Source: an uncultured bacterium
GTDB lineage: Bacteria; Planctomycetota; JAJSAM01; JAJVHW01
DNA length: 64,000 nucleotides
Reading direction: 5' to 3'
Assembly: GCA_937996235.1 (NCBI GenBank)
Contig: CALKVK010000033.1
Coordinates: 248,001 to 312,000 of the forward strand
In this document: one piece after another, positions 34,707-42,630 of the stretch
Layout: each line of letters starts with the position of its first letter
How positions within the stretch are numbered: position 1 is the stretch's first letter
The notes under the pieces: model-generated
What the model saw: the letters and a program-made list of their open reading frames with translations, nothing else
What the model was told of the DNA's origin: nothing
Database searches by the model: none
Made by a program: the position numbers and the translations under genes

Positions 34707-34822
34707 GGTGTCCTTCGGCCGGACGCGGCGGGCACCCGGATTATCGGCACCCCGGATCGGCGAGTTGTGTCGGATTCGGCGGACGCGCGGTGCGCGCGGA
34801 GGACGCGGGACGGAGCGACGCG

Positions 34823-35425
34823 ATGGGGGAGCTCAGGGTGACGGGGGGCGAGTTCCGCGGGCGGCGTCTGCGCACGCCGCGCGGCGACGCGACGCGTCCC
34901 TCGTCCGACCAGTACCGCGGCAGTGTGATGACACTCCTGCGCGAGCGCCTCGAGGGTGCGCGCGTGCTCGACCTCTTCGCCGGCTCCGGCGCGCTCGGCA
35001 TCGAGTGCCTGTCGCGCGGCGCTGCGTCGGTCGTGGCCGTCGAACGCGCGCGGCCGGCGCTCGAGGCGCTGCGCCGCAACTCCGAGGACCTCGCCCTCGA
35101 CCGCGCGCGCTTCCGCATCGTCGCCGCCGACGCGTACCGCGCCGCGCCGCCCGGCCCCTTCGACGTCGTGTTCGTGGCGCCGCCCTACCCGCACTTCACG
35201 AGCGAGGGGCAGCGCGTGCGGCGTCTCGTGGAGGAGCAGGTCGCGGCGCTCGCCGAGGGCGGTGTCGCGGTCGTGCAGGCGGGCACGGGCGACTTCCACG
35301 CCGAAGGGCTCGCCGGAGTGGCCGTGGACGACGAGCGCCGCTACGGACGGACGACGTTCTGGTTCCTGGTGCGGGCGGGCGCGTCCGCCGGAGCGGCAGA
35401 CGCGCCCGCGCCGCCGCTCAGCTGA
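34823..35425 (+). CDS. rsmD: 16S rRNA (guanine-966-N2)-methyltransferase RsmD-like
   Basis: 200 aa. N-terminal RVTGGEFRGRRLRTP and the DQYRGSVMTLL segment correspond to the RsmD KGR/RPT-D-x-R region; motif I is VLDLFAGSGALGIECLSRGA and motif II VVAVERARPAL. The catalytic motif IV, normally [D/N]PPY, reads APPYP here, an atypical substitution at a key position. Divergent from the FlgM-like gene. Its stop codon overlaps the convergent downstream gene by 8 bp. Confidence 0.85.
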   Translation: MGELRVTGGEFRGRRLRTPRGDATRPSSDQYRGSVMTLLRERLEGARVLDLFAGSGALGIECLSRGAASVVAVERARPALEALRRNSEDLALDRARFRIVAADAYRAAPPGPFDVVFVAPPYPHFTSEGQRVRRLVEEQVAALAEGGVAVVQAGTGDFHAEGLAGVAVDDERRYGRTTFWFLVRAGASAGAADAPAPPLS

Positions 35426-36455
35426 TCTCGAACGAGACGTCGATGCCCTTGATGCGGAGCGAGTCGGGCGAGCCGCTGCCCTCGACGCGAGGCAGGTCAC
35501 CGCCGAGGGTGATCGTCACGCGGCTGCCGTTCACCCGGATCGTCGCGTCGATGGCGGACGGGTCGCCCACCGACGACCACGTCGTCCCCGACTTCGCGTA
35601 GCGCATCACGACGGGCGTCGCCTGCGAGGTGCCCTGCGAGAACGTGGCGTTCGAGAGGTCCACGAACACCGTTGCGTCCGCGCCCTGGACCGCGGTCGTC
35701 GCGCTGATGGTGAAGCCGTTGCCCTGTCCGTGGATCACGACCTCGTCGTCGACGGCCTGGAACCGATCGCGGTCGAACGTGCCGCGCACGTACAGGCGCG
35801 GCGAGCCGCCGCCCCCGTCGCCGCCGATCGTGATCGTGCCCGCGGCGAAGTCGGCGTCGCCCACCTTGTTGCTGACGAGCAGCGACTGCGAGCCGGCCGG
35901 CGTCTTCTTGTGGAGCTGCGCCGTGATCGACGTGTCCGTCCAGCTCTTCACCTTCGCGGGCTTGCCGCCGACCTTCACCTTGCCCTTCTTCGAGCCGAAG
36001 TCGCTGCCGGTGATCGTGATCTCGGTCTTCGGCGCGGGCGCGTCGGGCGAGACGGTCTCGATGGTCCCGCGCACGATCGTGAACGCCTCGGCGCACACGA
36101 ACTCGGGCTGCTTCTTGTGGCGCACGACGACGTCGAACGTGCCCTCGCGGACCTTGCCGACGCCGACCGTGACGTGGTCCGTCGCGGCCTCGATCACCTT
36201 CAGCTTGAGCGGCTTCCCGGAGGCGTTCTCGAGCGTCACCTTCGGCTTGCCCTCGGGGAACGTCGTCTCGCCCGGCGTGATCGTGAACGTGGTGCCGACC
36301 GTGCCGCTCGAGCGGTCGACGCCGCCCGCGAACGCCAGCGAGGCGCCGAGCGCCGCCGCTGCGCAGAGGAGCGCCGCCGAGCGCAGCGTTGTGCTCCCGC
36401 GGCGCGCCGTGCCCGCGCGCTCTCCCGTCTCCGTCGATGCCGTGAACCGGTCCAT
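35418..36455 (-). CDS. Secreted IPT/TIG-like domain protein
   Basis: 345 aa with an AGGAGGGCGG ribosome site. After a twin-arginine-poor signal region (SAALLCAAAALGASLAFAG) comes a beta-rich domain, then at about 140-205 an IPT/TIG-like fold typical of cell-surface proteins (TITGSDFGSKKGKVKVGGK, then VKSWTDTSITAQL). A Gly-rich linker (GGDGGGGSP) precedes a third beta domain ending VSFEIS. Likely extracellular, function unknown. It converges on rsmD with an 8-bp tail overlap. Confidence 0.72.
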   Translation of the reverse strand: MDRFTASTETGERAGTARRGSTTLRSAALLCAAAALGASLAFAGGVDRSSGTVGTTFTITPGETTFPEGKPKVTLENASGKPLKLKVIEAATDHVTVGVGKVREGTFDVVVRHKKQPEFVCAEAFTIVRGTIETVSPDAPAPKTEITITGSDFGSKKGKVKVGGKPAKVKSWTDTSITAQLHKKTPAGSQSLLVSNKVGDADFAAGTITIGGDGGGGSPRLYVRGTFDRDRFQAVDDEVVIHGQGNGFTISATTAVQGADATVFVDLSNATFSQGTSQATPVVMRYAKSGTTWSSVGDPSAIDATIRVNGSRVTITLGGDLPRVEGSGSPDSLRIKGIDVSFEIS

Positions 36456-36667
36456 GTTCCGCCCTCCTGGTCCGTGACCGAGGCGCAGAGCCTACGCGAC
36501 CGGAGTCGCTCGGCGCGCGTGCGATCCGGCTGTGCGGTGCGTAGCGTCCGGCCGCTACGACTCCGCCGCGGGATCGCCGCCGCGCCCCGCGGGACGATGC
36601 GCGCAGCGCCCGGACGGCGGAGCGGCGCCGGTCTGGGCATCGAGGAGTGGGCGAGGGAGGGAGGCGC

Positions 36668-37390
36668 ATGGCGACACGGCCGAGTGTGCGAGCGGCGCAG
36701 CGATCGAGACCGCGACGGGCGTCGAGAGCGTCGAGAGCGTCGAGAGCGTGGAGGGCCTCGCAGCGCCCGGCGCAGCTCGACGTGCTGCACGAGGTGCTCG
36801 CGCGCACCGCCGAGGGCGGTCGCGCGGCCGCCTAGCCCGCATCGTTCACCAGCTCTCGCGGCAAGTGCGGCTGAGACCCAGTCGTTTCGAGGGCTGCGTC
36901 CGTGGCGCCTGCGGTCCCACCGAGAGGCAGCCCGTCCCGGCCGAGCCGGAGGCGCGAGGTCAAGGAGGCGCGACGAAGTCGGGGCTGGACACCCCGTTCG
37001 AGGAGCGCCGACGCGGAGATCGCGACTCCGGCGACGCGCCGGGCGCGAGGGCTGGTGAACGATGCGGGCTAGGAGCGCGCGCGGGCGGTCGCCGCGGCCC
37101 TGCTCGACGGCGTGTCGAAGAACGACGTCGTCCTCGCGCTCGACGACCACCTGATCCGGGACGAGGACGCGCAGGAGCTCCTGCGGCGCGCCAAGCCGCA
37201 CGTCCGCGCCGGCGCTCGCAAGGACGGTCTCGAGCTCATCCTGCGGGGCGTCGTCGCCGGCGTGGTCGGCGTGCTGCTCCTCGAGCTGGAAGGTCCCATG
37301 ATCGTGCTCCCGTTCGGCGCGTTCGCCACCGCGTTCGTCTGCACCCTGGCGGGCATCATCAAGGCGCTGACGGGCTGGAACGTGCGCTGA
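36668..37390 (+). pseudogene. Small membrane-protein gene interrupted by a family C MITE
   Basis: The 5' piece (ATG 36668, GGGAGG upstream) ends at a TAG formed at the MITE border (36833-36835): ...QLDVLHEVLARTAEGGRAAA. Right after the element the same reading frame resumes as ERARAVAAALLDGVSKNDVV and runs, without a good start, through a helix (VLALDDHLIRDEDAQELLRR) into a hydrophobic C-terminus (GVVAGVVGVLLLELEGPMIV ... GIIKALTGWNVR) to 37390. Both pieces share the frame and fit end to end, so one gene of ~160 codons was probably split. The 3' part alone might still be translated from GTG 37112. Family not recognised. Confidence 0.6.
36834..37071 (+). mobile_element. MITE-like element, family C copy 3 (238 bp)
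   Basis: Best-preserved copy. Terminal repeats GCCCGCATCGTTCACCAG and CTGGTGAACGATGCGGGC are exact inverses, flanked on both sides by CTAG/TA as expected for an IS630/Tc1-type TA target. The interior is shared with 26282-26519 in the same orientation. No ORF. Confidence 0.88.
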
Positions 37391-37443
37391 GCTCCGGGGA
37401 GCGCGCACTCGGCCGGGCAGAACGGTCCCGCGGGAACTGAACC

Positions 37444-37734
37444 ATGACGATCCACGACGTCACCGCAGCCACCCCGCTCGACGGTCGCCGCCTCCACCTG
37501 CGGTTCGACGACGGGACGGAGGGCACGGTCGACGTGCCGTCCTGCGTGCCGCTGGACGGCGTCTTCGAGCCGCTCCGCGACGAGACCTACTTCCGCACCG
37601 TCCGCGTCTGCGCCGAGCTCGGGACCGTCGTCTGGCCGAACGGCGCCGACCTCGACCCGCTCGTGCTCTACGCGCGAGTGACCGGGGTCCAGGTCGAGTC
37701 GCTCCTCGCCGCCGACGACGCGCTCCGTCGCTGA
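37444..37734 (+). CDS. DUF2442 domain protein
   Basis: 96 aa. The pattern HDVTAATPLDGRRLHLRFDDG, then VPLDGVFEPLRD and FRTVRVCAELGTVVWPNGADL is the DUF2442 family. In many genomes DUF2442 genes are paired with DUF4160 genes in putative toxin-antitoxin-like modules, but no DUF4160 gene is adjacent here. Stand-alone gene 53 nt after the interrupted gene; weak GGGA ribosome site. Confidence 0.85.
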   Translation: MTIHDVTAATPLDGRRLHLRFDDGTEGTVDVPSCVPLDGVFEPLRDETYFRTVRVCAELGTVVWPNGADLDPLVLYARVTGVQVESLLAADDALRR

Positions 37735-37788
37735 GGCTGCGCGACGTGGCCGCCCGCGGGACGGGCGGCCGACGGCGCACGTCCTCCG

Positions 37789-40089
37789 CTACTGCTCGTC
37801 GATCTCGCGCTCGACGTCGAATGCGTCGCAACCGGGTAGCGCACCCGGTCCGGCCGTGGTGCGTGCGGGACCGACGATTGCCGTCGTTCCGTCCGGAGTC
37901 AGCGCGAGAACGCTGCCGAACGACTGCTGCGTGCGCGAAGGCAAGGCGAAGAGCGAAGCCAAGTGCACGAACCCCGAGCCGTCATCGTCGAAGACGTACG
38001 CGCGGCCCTTCTTCGACTGCGTCTCGTCGGCAGACGCGCCGACGAGGAGACGCCCACCGCGCAGGTCGAGCGTCCGGCCGAACTGGATCTCGCGCTCGAA
38101 CGCACCGAGCTCGACCGGACGCGGCAGCACTCCCACGCCGATCCACGCGTCTTCGGCCCGACGGAAGACGGACACCTCGCCGCCGGACAGCAGGCCGAGC
38201 GTGTCCTCGTAGACCGCGCCGACCGCTGCAGTGTCTGCATCGATCGCCACTGCGGACAGGCGCCCGTCGACGACACCGCTCCGCAGGTGGGCCTCTAATC
38301 CCCACACGCCGTCGTGCCGCGCGTAGACCCACGCGCCGGCTGCCATCTCCAGGCCCCCGGCGATCAGGCGATCGCCGGCCACGTCGACGTGTGTGCCGAA
38401 CAGGAACGCATCGCCAGCGGGGGCAGGTATCCACTGCTGCTCCGTCCATGTGCCGTCCTGCCGTGCGAAGACTCGGACGCCCCGCGACGCCGGCGCACCA
38501 CGCTCGCCGCCCGCAGCGATCGTGTCACCGTCGATCGAGGTGCTCCACGTGAGGCTGCGCGTTCCATCCGCGTTCCGGAGCTCGTCCTCCAACGTCCAGC
38601 CGGTGCCCTTCACCAGCACGTAGACACGGGTCGCTGTGGAGTCCTTCGCCACGAGCGTGTCCGCGGAGAGCGCGACCTCGGACCCGAACGCGCCCGAGTC
38701 CGAGGGTTCCTCCGCGACGATGCGCGTCTCCTCCAGCCATGCTGCGCCGCTGCGGAGGTAGACGTACACCGCGCCGGCGTTCCATTGCCCGTCGACGACA
38801 TCTCCGGGCACGCCGATGACGAGGCGCTCGTCGGACGCGGCCAACGCGACCGACTCGTCGCGCGGCCGCTGCTCGAACGCCTGGAACGTCGCCGGAACCT
38901 GCGCGCGGAAGCGAACGACGCGGCCGCAGTCCCAACCGACCTCGAGATCCTCCGGCGCGATCTCTGCGACGGTCCCATCCCGATGCCGCGTGAACACCCG
39001 AGGTGGGTTGACGTCGCAGGGCAGCACGATCTCCGCCCCGAGCCCGCCGCCGAACGCCGGGCTCGCGTCGGCAACGAGGAGCGCGGGCCCTGCCGCGAGA
39101 ACGCCGGGAACGCCGGGGTCGATCGCCGGCGCCAGCGCCAGCACCCAGGTTGCGGGTGCCGTGACGCTCCCAGGCGCGATGCGAACGGCGGCTGCGTGCA
39201 GACCGTCGAGCGACGCCGACAGCGGCGCCTCGCCCGGCAACGCGCTCACGACGTCCACGTCGTCGCCGAGGAGTTCTCCGCCCGACTCGGGCCGGATCGC
39301 TTCGGCGACGAGCACGTGCACATCCGCGGGCGTCGCAACGCGTCGCAGGTCGAGCCGTCGTTGCCCTCTGCCCAGCGCCACGCGCACGAGAGCCTGCCCG
39401 GTCGTGGCCGCGCGGTTTCCGAGGACGATCGCGTACCGTCCCGCCGCCGCTCGCAGGCGCACTTCCGCTCGGTCGGCACCGCCGAGAGCGAGTTCCGAGC
39501 TCGATCCAGGAGTGCAGTCCTCCGCCTCGAGCCGGACGAGGTACGGCTGCGTGTACGCGCCGGACTCCAGCGACACGGCAAGCCGCAGGATGTCGCCGCG
39601 GACACCCGCGAACGCGGCCGTGCGTCCGGCCTCCGCACCAAGGTCCGCGGGATCGGTCGGCCCCGACCGGACGGACACCGGCAGCGTCAGCGTGCGCCGC
39701 GCCGGCCACGAGACGTCGATGCGGTACTCGCCGGTCGCGACACCGTCCGCCGATCGCACGCCGACCAGATACGAGCCCTCCACGGCGTCACGCAGCCTGA
39801 TGCGTGTGGCGCGACCGCGCCGTCCGCCGGGTCGGATACGCGCGGCGGCATCCGAGACCGAGACGTCGAGCGCGTGCCGCGCACGTCGCGCCCGGACTCG
39901 CACGCGTACATCGACACCCTGCGGCACCGAGATGCGGTAGACGTCGAGCTCGCCCGGCTCGTCGAGCGACGCGAGCACGCGGTCGCCGTTCGCGATGCGG
40001 AGCGCGGTTTCGGCGGCGGCCGTGCCGGTCAGCCACGGCGCGACGACGACCGCGAGCACCGCACAGATCCGGCCGAGCACGCCCCTCAT
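37789..40089 (-). CDS. Secreted FG-GAP/integrin-like beta-propeller protein, paralogue 1
   Basis: 766 aa. Signal peptide ends TGTAAAE. Residues ~25-135 form a pre-peptidase-C-like beta sandwich (LDEPGELDVYRISVPQGVDV, EGSYLVGVRSADGVATGEYR). Residues ~420-760 contain blades with ASDERLVIGVPGDVVDGQWN, GAVYVYLRSGAAW, VDVAGDRLIAGGL and GGRLLVGASADE, the FG-GAP/VCBS-like seven-bladed pattern. Likely secreted or surface bound. It is followed by a tandem paralogue upstream on the same strand. TACCGT 7 nt before the ATG suggests leaderless transcription. Confidence 0.8.
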   Translation of the reverse strand: MRGVLGRICAVLAVVVAPWLTGTAAAETALRIANGDRVLASLDEPGELDVYRISVPQGVDVRVRVRARRARHALDVSVSDAAARIRPGGRRGRATRIRLRDAVEGSYLVGVRSADGVATGEYRIDVSWPARRTLTLPVSVRSGPTDPADLGAEAGRTAAFAGVRGDILRLAVSLESGAYTQPYLVRLEAEDCTPGSSSELALGGADRAEVRLRAAAGRYAIVLGNRAATTGQALVRVALGRGQRRLDLRRVATPADVHVLVAEAIRPESGGELLGDDVDVVSALPGEAPLSASLDGLHAAAVRIAPGSVTAPATWVLALAPAIDPGVPGVLAAGPALLVADASPAFGGGLGAEIVLPCDVNPPRVFTRHRDGTVAEIAPEDLEVGWDCGRVVRFRAQVPATFQAFEQRPRDESVALAASDERLVIGVPGDVVDGQWNAGAVYVYLRSGAAWLEETRIVAEEPSDSGAFGSEVALSADTLVAKDSTATRVYVLVKGTGWTLEDELRNADGTRSLTWSTSIDGDTIAAGGERGAPASRGVRVFARQDGTWTEQQWIPAPAGDAFLFGTHVDVAGDRLIAGGLEMAAGAWVYARHDGVWGLEAHLRSGVVDGRLSAVAIDADTAAVGAVYEDTLGLLSGGEVSVFRRAEDAWIGVGVLPRPVELGAFEREIQFGRTLDLRGGRLLVGASADETQSKKGRAYVFDDDGSGFVHLASLFALPSRTQQSFGSVLALTPDGTTAIVGPARTTAGPGALPGCDAFDVEREIDEQ

Positions 40090-40096
40090 GGGGGAG

Positions 40097-40102
40097 ACGG
40101 TA
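40097..40102 (-). promoter_or_regulatory. Leaderless -10 box TACCGT of FG-GAP paralogue 1
   Basis: On the minus strand TACCGT ends 7 nt before ATG 40089; the flank GTGTGCTACCGTCTCCC is nearly the same at the paralogue's start. Confidence 0.55.
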
Positions 40103-40224
40103 GCACACCGGCGCGGGCTCCGGCCGGTGCGACCGGCGCCCGCATGGCGGTGGCGCCGCGGGCGCGTCGGTGGTCGACGCGACCAGCGTGCGCTCTGCGG
40201 ACAGATCCGCTCGGTCGTCGCGCT

Positions 40225-42528
40225 CTACTGCCCGTCGATCGCCGCGTCGACGTCGAACACGAGACAGCCGAGCAGCGCGTCCGGGGCATCCGACCCTGCC
40301 GCGTAGCCGACGATCGCCGTGCTGCCGCCGGGGCTGAGCGCCAGGACGGCGCCGAGCCCGCGCGATGCCGTCTCGGGCGTGCCGCTGAGCGTCGCCACGA
40401 GGTCGAAGCGGCTCCCGCCGTCGTCGTACACATACGCCCGACCGAGCCTGCCGTCGTGGCTGTAGATCGCGTGGGCGCCGACCAGGAGCCGCCCACCCTG
40501 GAGGTCGAGCTCAGAGCCAAACGCGATTCTCTCGCCTTGCGTCCCGATCCCCTGGGGGTGTGCCAGTATCCCGGCCGCGGTCCACGCCCCGCCGATGCGT
40601 CGGAACACGGACACCTCTGGCCGGGTGTTGCTGCCTGCGGGGTCGTAGTAGTCGGACCCGACGGCCGCCACGTCCCCATCGACCGTGATCGCCGTAAGGA
40701 CCCCGATCGCGTCCGGCGTGCCGACGAGTCGATCCTGGAACTCCCAGACGCCATCCGTCCGAGTGAAGACGCTCGGACTCTGCTGCCCGAACCAGATGCC
40801 GCCCACGATGAGCGTGTCGCCCGAGAGGTCCAGACAGTTTCCGAAGAAGTAGGCATTGGCATCGTTGGGAGCGTGCACCTTCTGCTCCAGGTGCCATCCG
40901 TCCCCCGCGCGTACGAACACGCCGACCGAATTCACCTCCGAGTCGTCCTGCACTGCCATCGTATCGCCGTCGATCGCCACGACGGACGACGCGAAGACGG
41001 TCCCGTCGTCATGGCGGAGTTCGTCCTCGACCGCCCAGCCGGCCTGAGGGTCGCGAACGTACACGAGGCTGCGTCCGTTGCCGTACGTGATCAGGGTGTT
41101 GCCGCTCAGCACGACTCCGCGGCCGAATCGACCGGAGTCCGCCGGCTCCTCCGCGACGATCCGCGCCTCTTCGACCCAGCCGTCACTTCCTCGCACGTAG
41201 ACGTGCACCGCGCCCGCTTCCCAGACGCCGTCGACGAGTTCGCTGGGCACGCCGATGACCAGGCGCTCGTCGGATGCGGCGACCGACACGCCCGCCGAGG
41301 AGATGCGCTGCTCGAACGCCTGGAACGTCGCCGGCACTCGGGCACGGAAGCGCACCACCGGATGGAGTCCGCCGGCGACCTCGAGATCTGCCTTCGGGAT
41401 CTCGCTGACAACACCGTCGACGCCGCGGACGAAGACGCGCGGGGCGCTCACGGCGCAGGGCAACTCGATGGTGGAGTCAACGCCTTCCTCGGGCGAGGGA
41501 CCAACAGGACCCGCGTACAGGGCGGGCCCCGCCGTCAGGAGGCCGGGGAGACCCGGGTCGATCTCCGGCGCCGAAGCGAGGCACCACGTCCCGGCGAGCG
41601 CCACGTCGGCGCCGTCGAAGCGCACGACGGCCGAACGGAGAGCGTCGAGCGTGGCGGGCAGCGGCTCCTCGCCAGGCAGCGCGCTCTCGCTGTCGACGGC
41701 GTCCCCGAGGAGCTGTCCCCCGCCTTCGGGCGTGACCGGCTCTGCGACGAGCACCCGCGTCCCGGGCGGAGTCGTCAACCCGCGCAGATCGAGCCGCCTC
41801 GGAGTCCGGAGCAGCGTCACGCGCACGATCGCTTCGCCGTCGAAGACGGACCTGTTCCGGACGAGCACGCGATAGTGCGCCAGCGCTGCGGTCAGGCGCA
41901 CCTCCGCCTCCGTCCCGTCGGCAAGATCGACGGCGGTGGCGACACCGATCGGGCTCGGACCCGGCTCGAGGCGCGCCAAGAGGGGCAGGACGACGGGACC
42001 GGGAGCGGGCGCCACGGTGATCCGCGCGAACTCTCCGCGCACGCCCGTGAACGCCGCCGAGTAGCCATCGCCAGGAATCGGATCGCCCCAGCTGTCCGAC
42101 GCCCCTACGACAGGTGCAAGCACCGTCAAGCGGCGACGCGCTCCCCACGAGACGTCGACGCGGTAGTCGCCGGTCGCGACGCCATCCGCCGACCGCACGC
42201 CGACCAGATACGAGCCCTCCGCTGCGTCACGCAGCTTGATCCGTGTGGCACGACCGCGCCGCCCGCCCGGTCGGATACGCGCGTCGGCATCCGAGACGGA
42301 GACGTCCAGCGCGTGCCGCACGCGTCTCGCCCGGACTCGCACACGTACATCGACACCCCGCGGCACCGAGATGCGGTAGACGTCGAGCTCGCCCGGCTCG
42401 TCGAGCGACGCGAGCACGCGGTCGCCGTTCGAGATGCGGAGCGCGGTCTCCGCTGCGGCGGCGCCGGTCAGCCACGGCGCGACGCACACCGCGAACACCG
42501 CGCAGATCCGGCCGAGCACGCCCCTCAT
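40225..42528 (-). CDS. Secreted FG-GAP/integrin-like beta-propeller protein, paralogue 2
   Basis: 767 aa, same architecture as the neighbour at 37789-40089: signal peptide, pre-peptidase-C-like domain, ~280-residue middle, propeller blades (ASDERLVIGVPSELVDGVWE, GRSLVYVRD, LDLSGDTLIVGGI, GGRLLVGAHAI). The first ~135 residues and the promoter are nearly identical to the paralogue, while the rest is clearly diverged, indicating tandem duplication with later gene conversion or purifying selection at the 5' end. Both stand 135 bp apart with separate -10 boxes. Confidence 0.8.
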   Translation of the reverse strand: MRGVLGRICAVFAVCVAPWLTGAAAAETALRISNGDRVLASLDEPGELDVYRISVPRGVDVRVRVRARRVRHALDVSVSDADARIRPGGRRGRATRIKLRDAAEGSYLVGVRSADGVATGDYRVDVSWGARRRLTVLAPVVGASDSWGDPIPGDGYSAAFTGVRGEFARITVAPAPGPVVLPLLARLEPGPSPIGVATAVDLADGTEAEVRLTAALAHYRVLVRNRSVFDGEAIVRVTLLRTPRRLDLRGLTTPPGTRVLVAEPVTPEGGGQLLGDAVDSESALPGEEPLPATLDALRSAVVRFDGADVALAGTWCLASAPEIDPGLPGLLTAGPALYAGPVGPSPEEGVDSTIELPCAVSAPRVFVRGVDGVVSEIPKADLEVAGGLHPVVRFRARVPATFQAFEQRISSAGVSVAASDERLVIGVPSELVDGVWEAGAVHVYVRGSDGWVEEARIVAEEPADSGRFGRGVVLSGNTLITYGNGRSLVYVRDPQAGWAVEDELRHDDGTVFASSVVAIDGDTMAVQDDSEVNSVGVFVRAGDGWHLEQKVHAPNDANAYFFGNCLDLSGDTLIVGGIWFGQQSPSVFTRTDGVWEFQDRLVGTPDAIGVLTAITVDGDVAAVGSDYYDPAGSNTRPEVSVFRRIGGAWTAAGILAHPQGIGTQGERIAFGSELDLQGGRLLVGAHAIYSHDGRLGRAYVYDDGGSRFDLVATLSGTPETASRGLGAVLALSPGGSTAIVGYAAGSDAPDALLGCLVFDVDAAIDGQ

Positions 42529-42535
42529 TTGGGAG

Positions 42536-42541
42536 ACGGTA
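42536..42541 (-). promoter_or_regulatory. Leaderless -10 box TACCGT of FG-GAP paralogue 2
   Basis: TACCGT (minus strand) ends 7 nt before ATG 42528, identical in placement to the paralogue's box at 40097-40102. Confidence 0.55.
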
Positions 42542-42630
42542 GCACACCCGCGCGGGCGCCGGCGGGTGCGACTCCGTGCCGCGGCACGTCCGCGCGATCG
42601 CCGACCACAGCCGCTGCCGGCGGACCCGGC

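Noticed and set aside
37444..37734. Toxin-antitoxin module with DUF2442
   Set aside because: No DUF4160 or other toxin gene is adjacent; only a lone DUF2442 gene can be supported.
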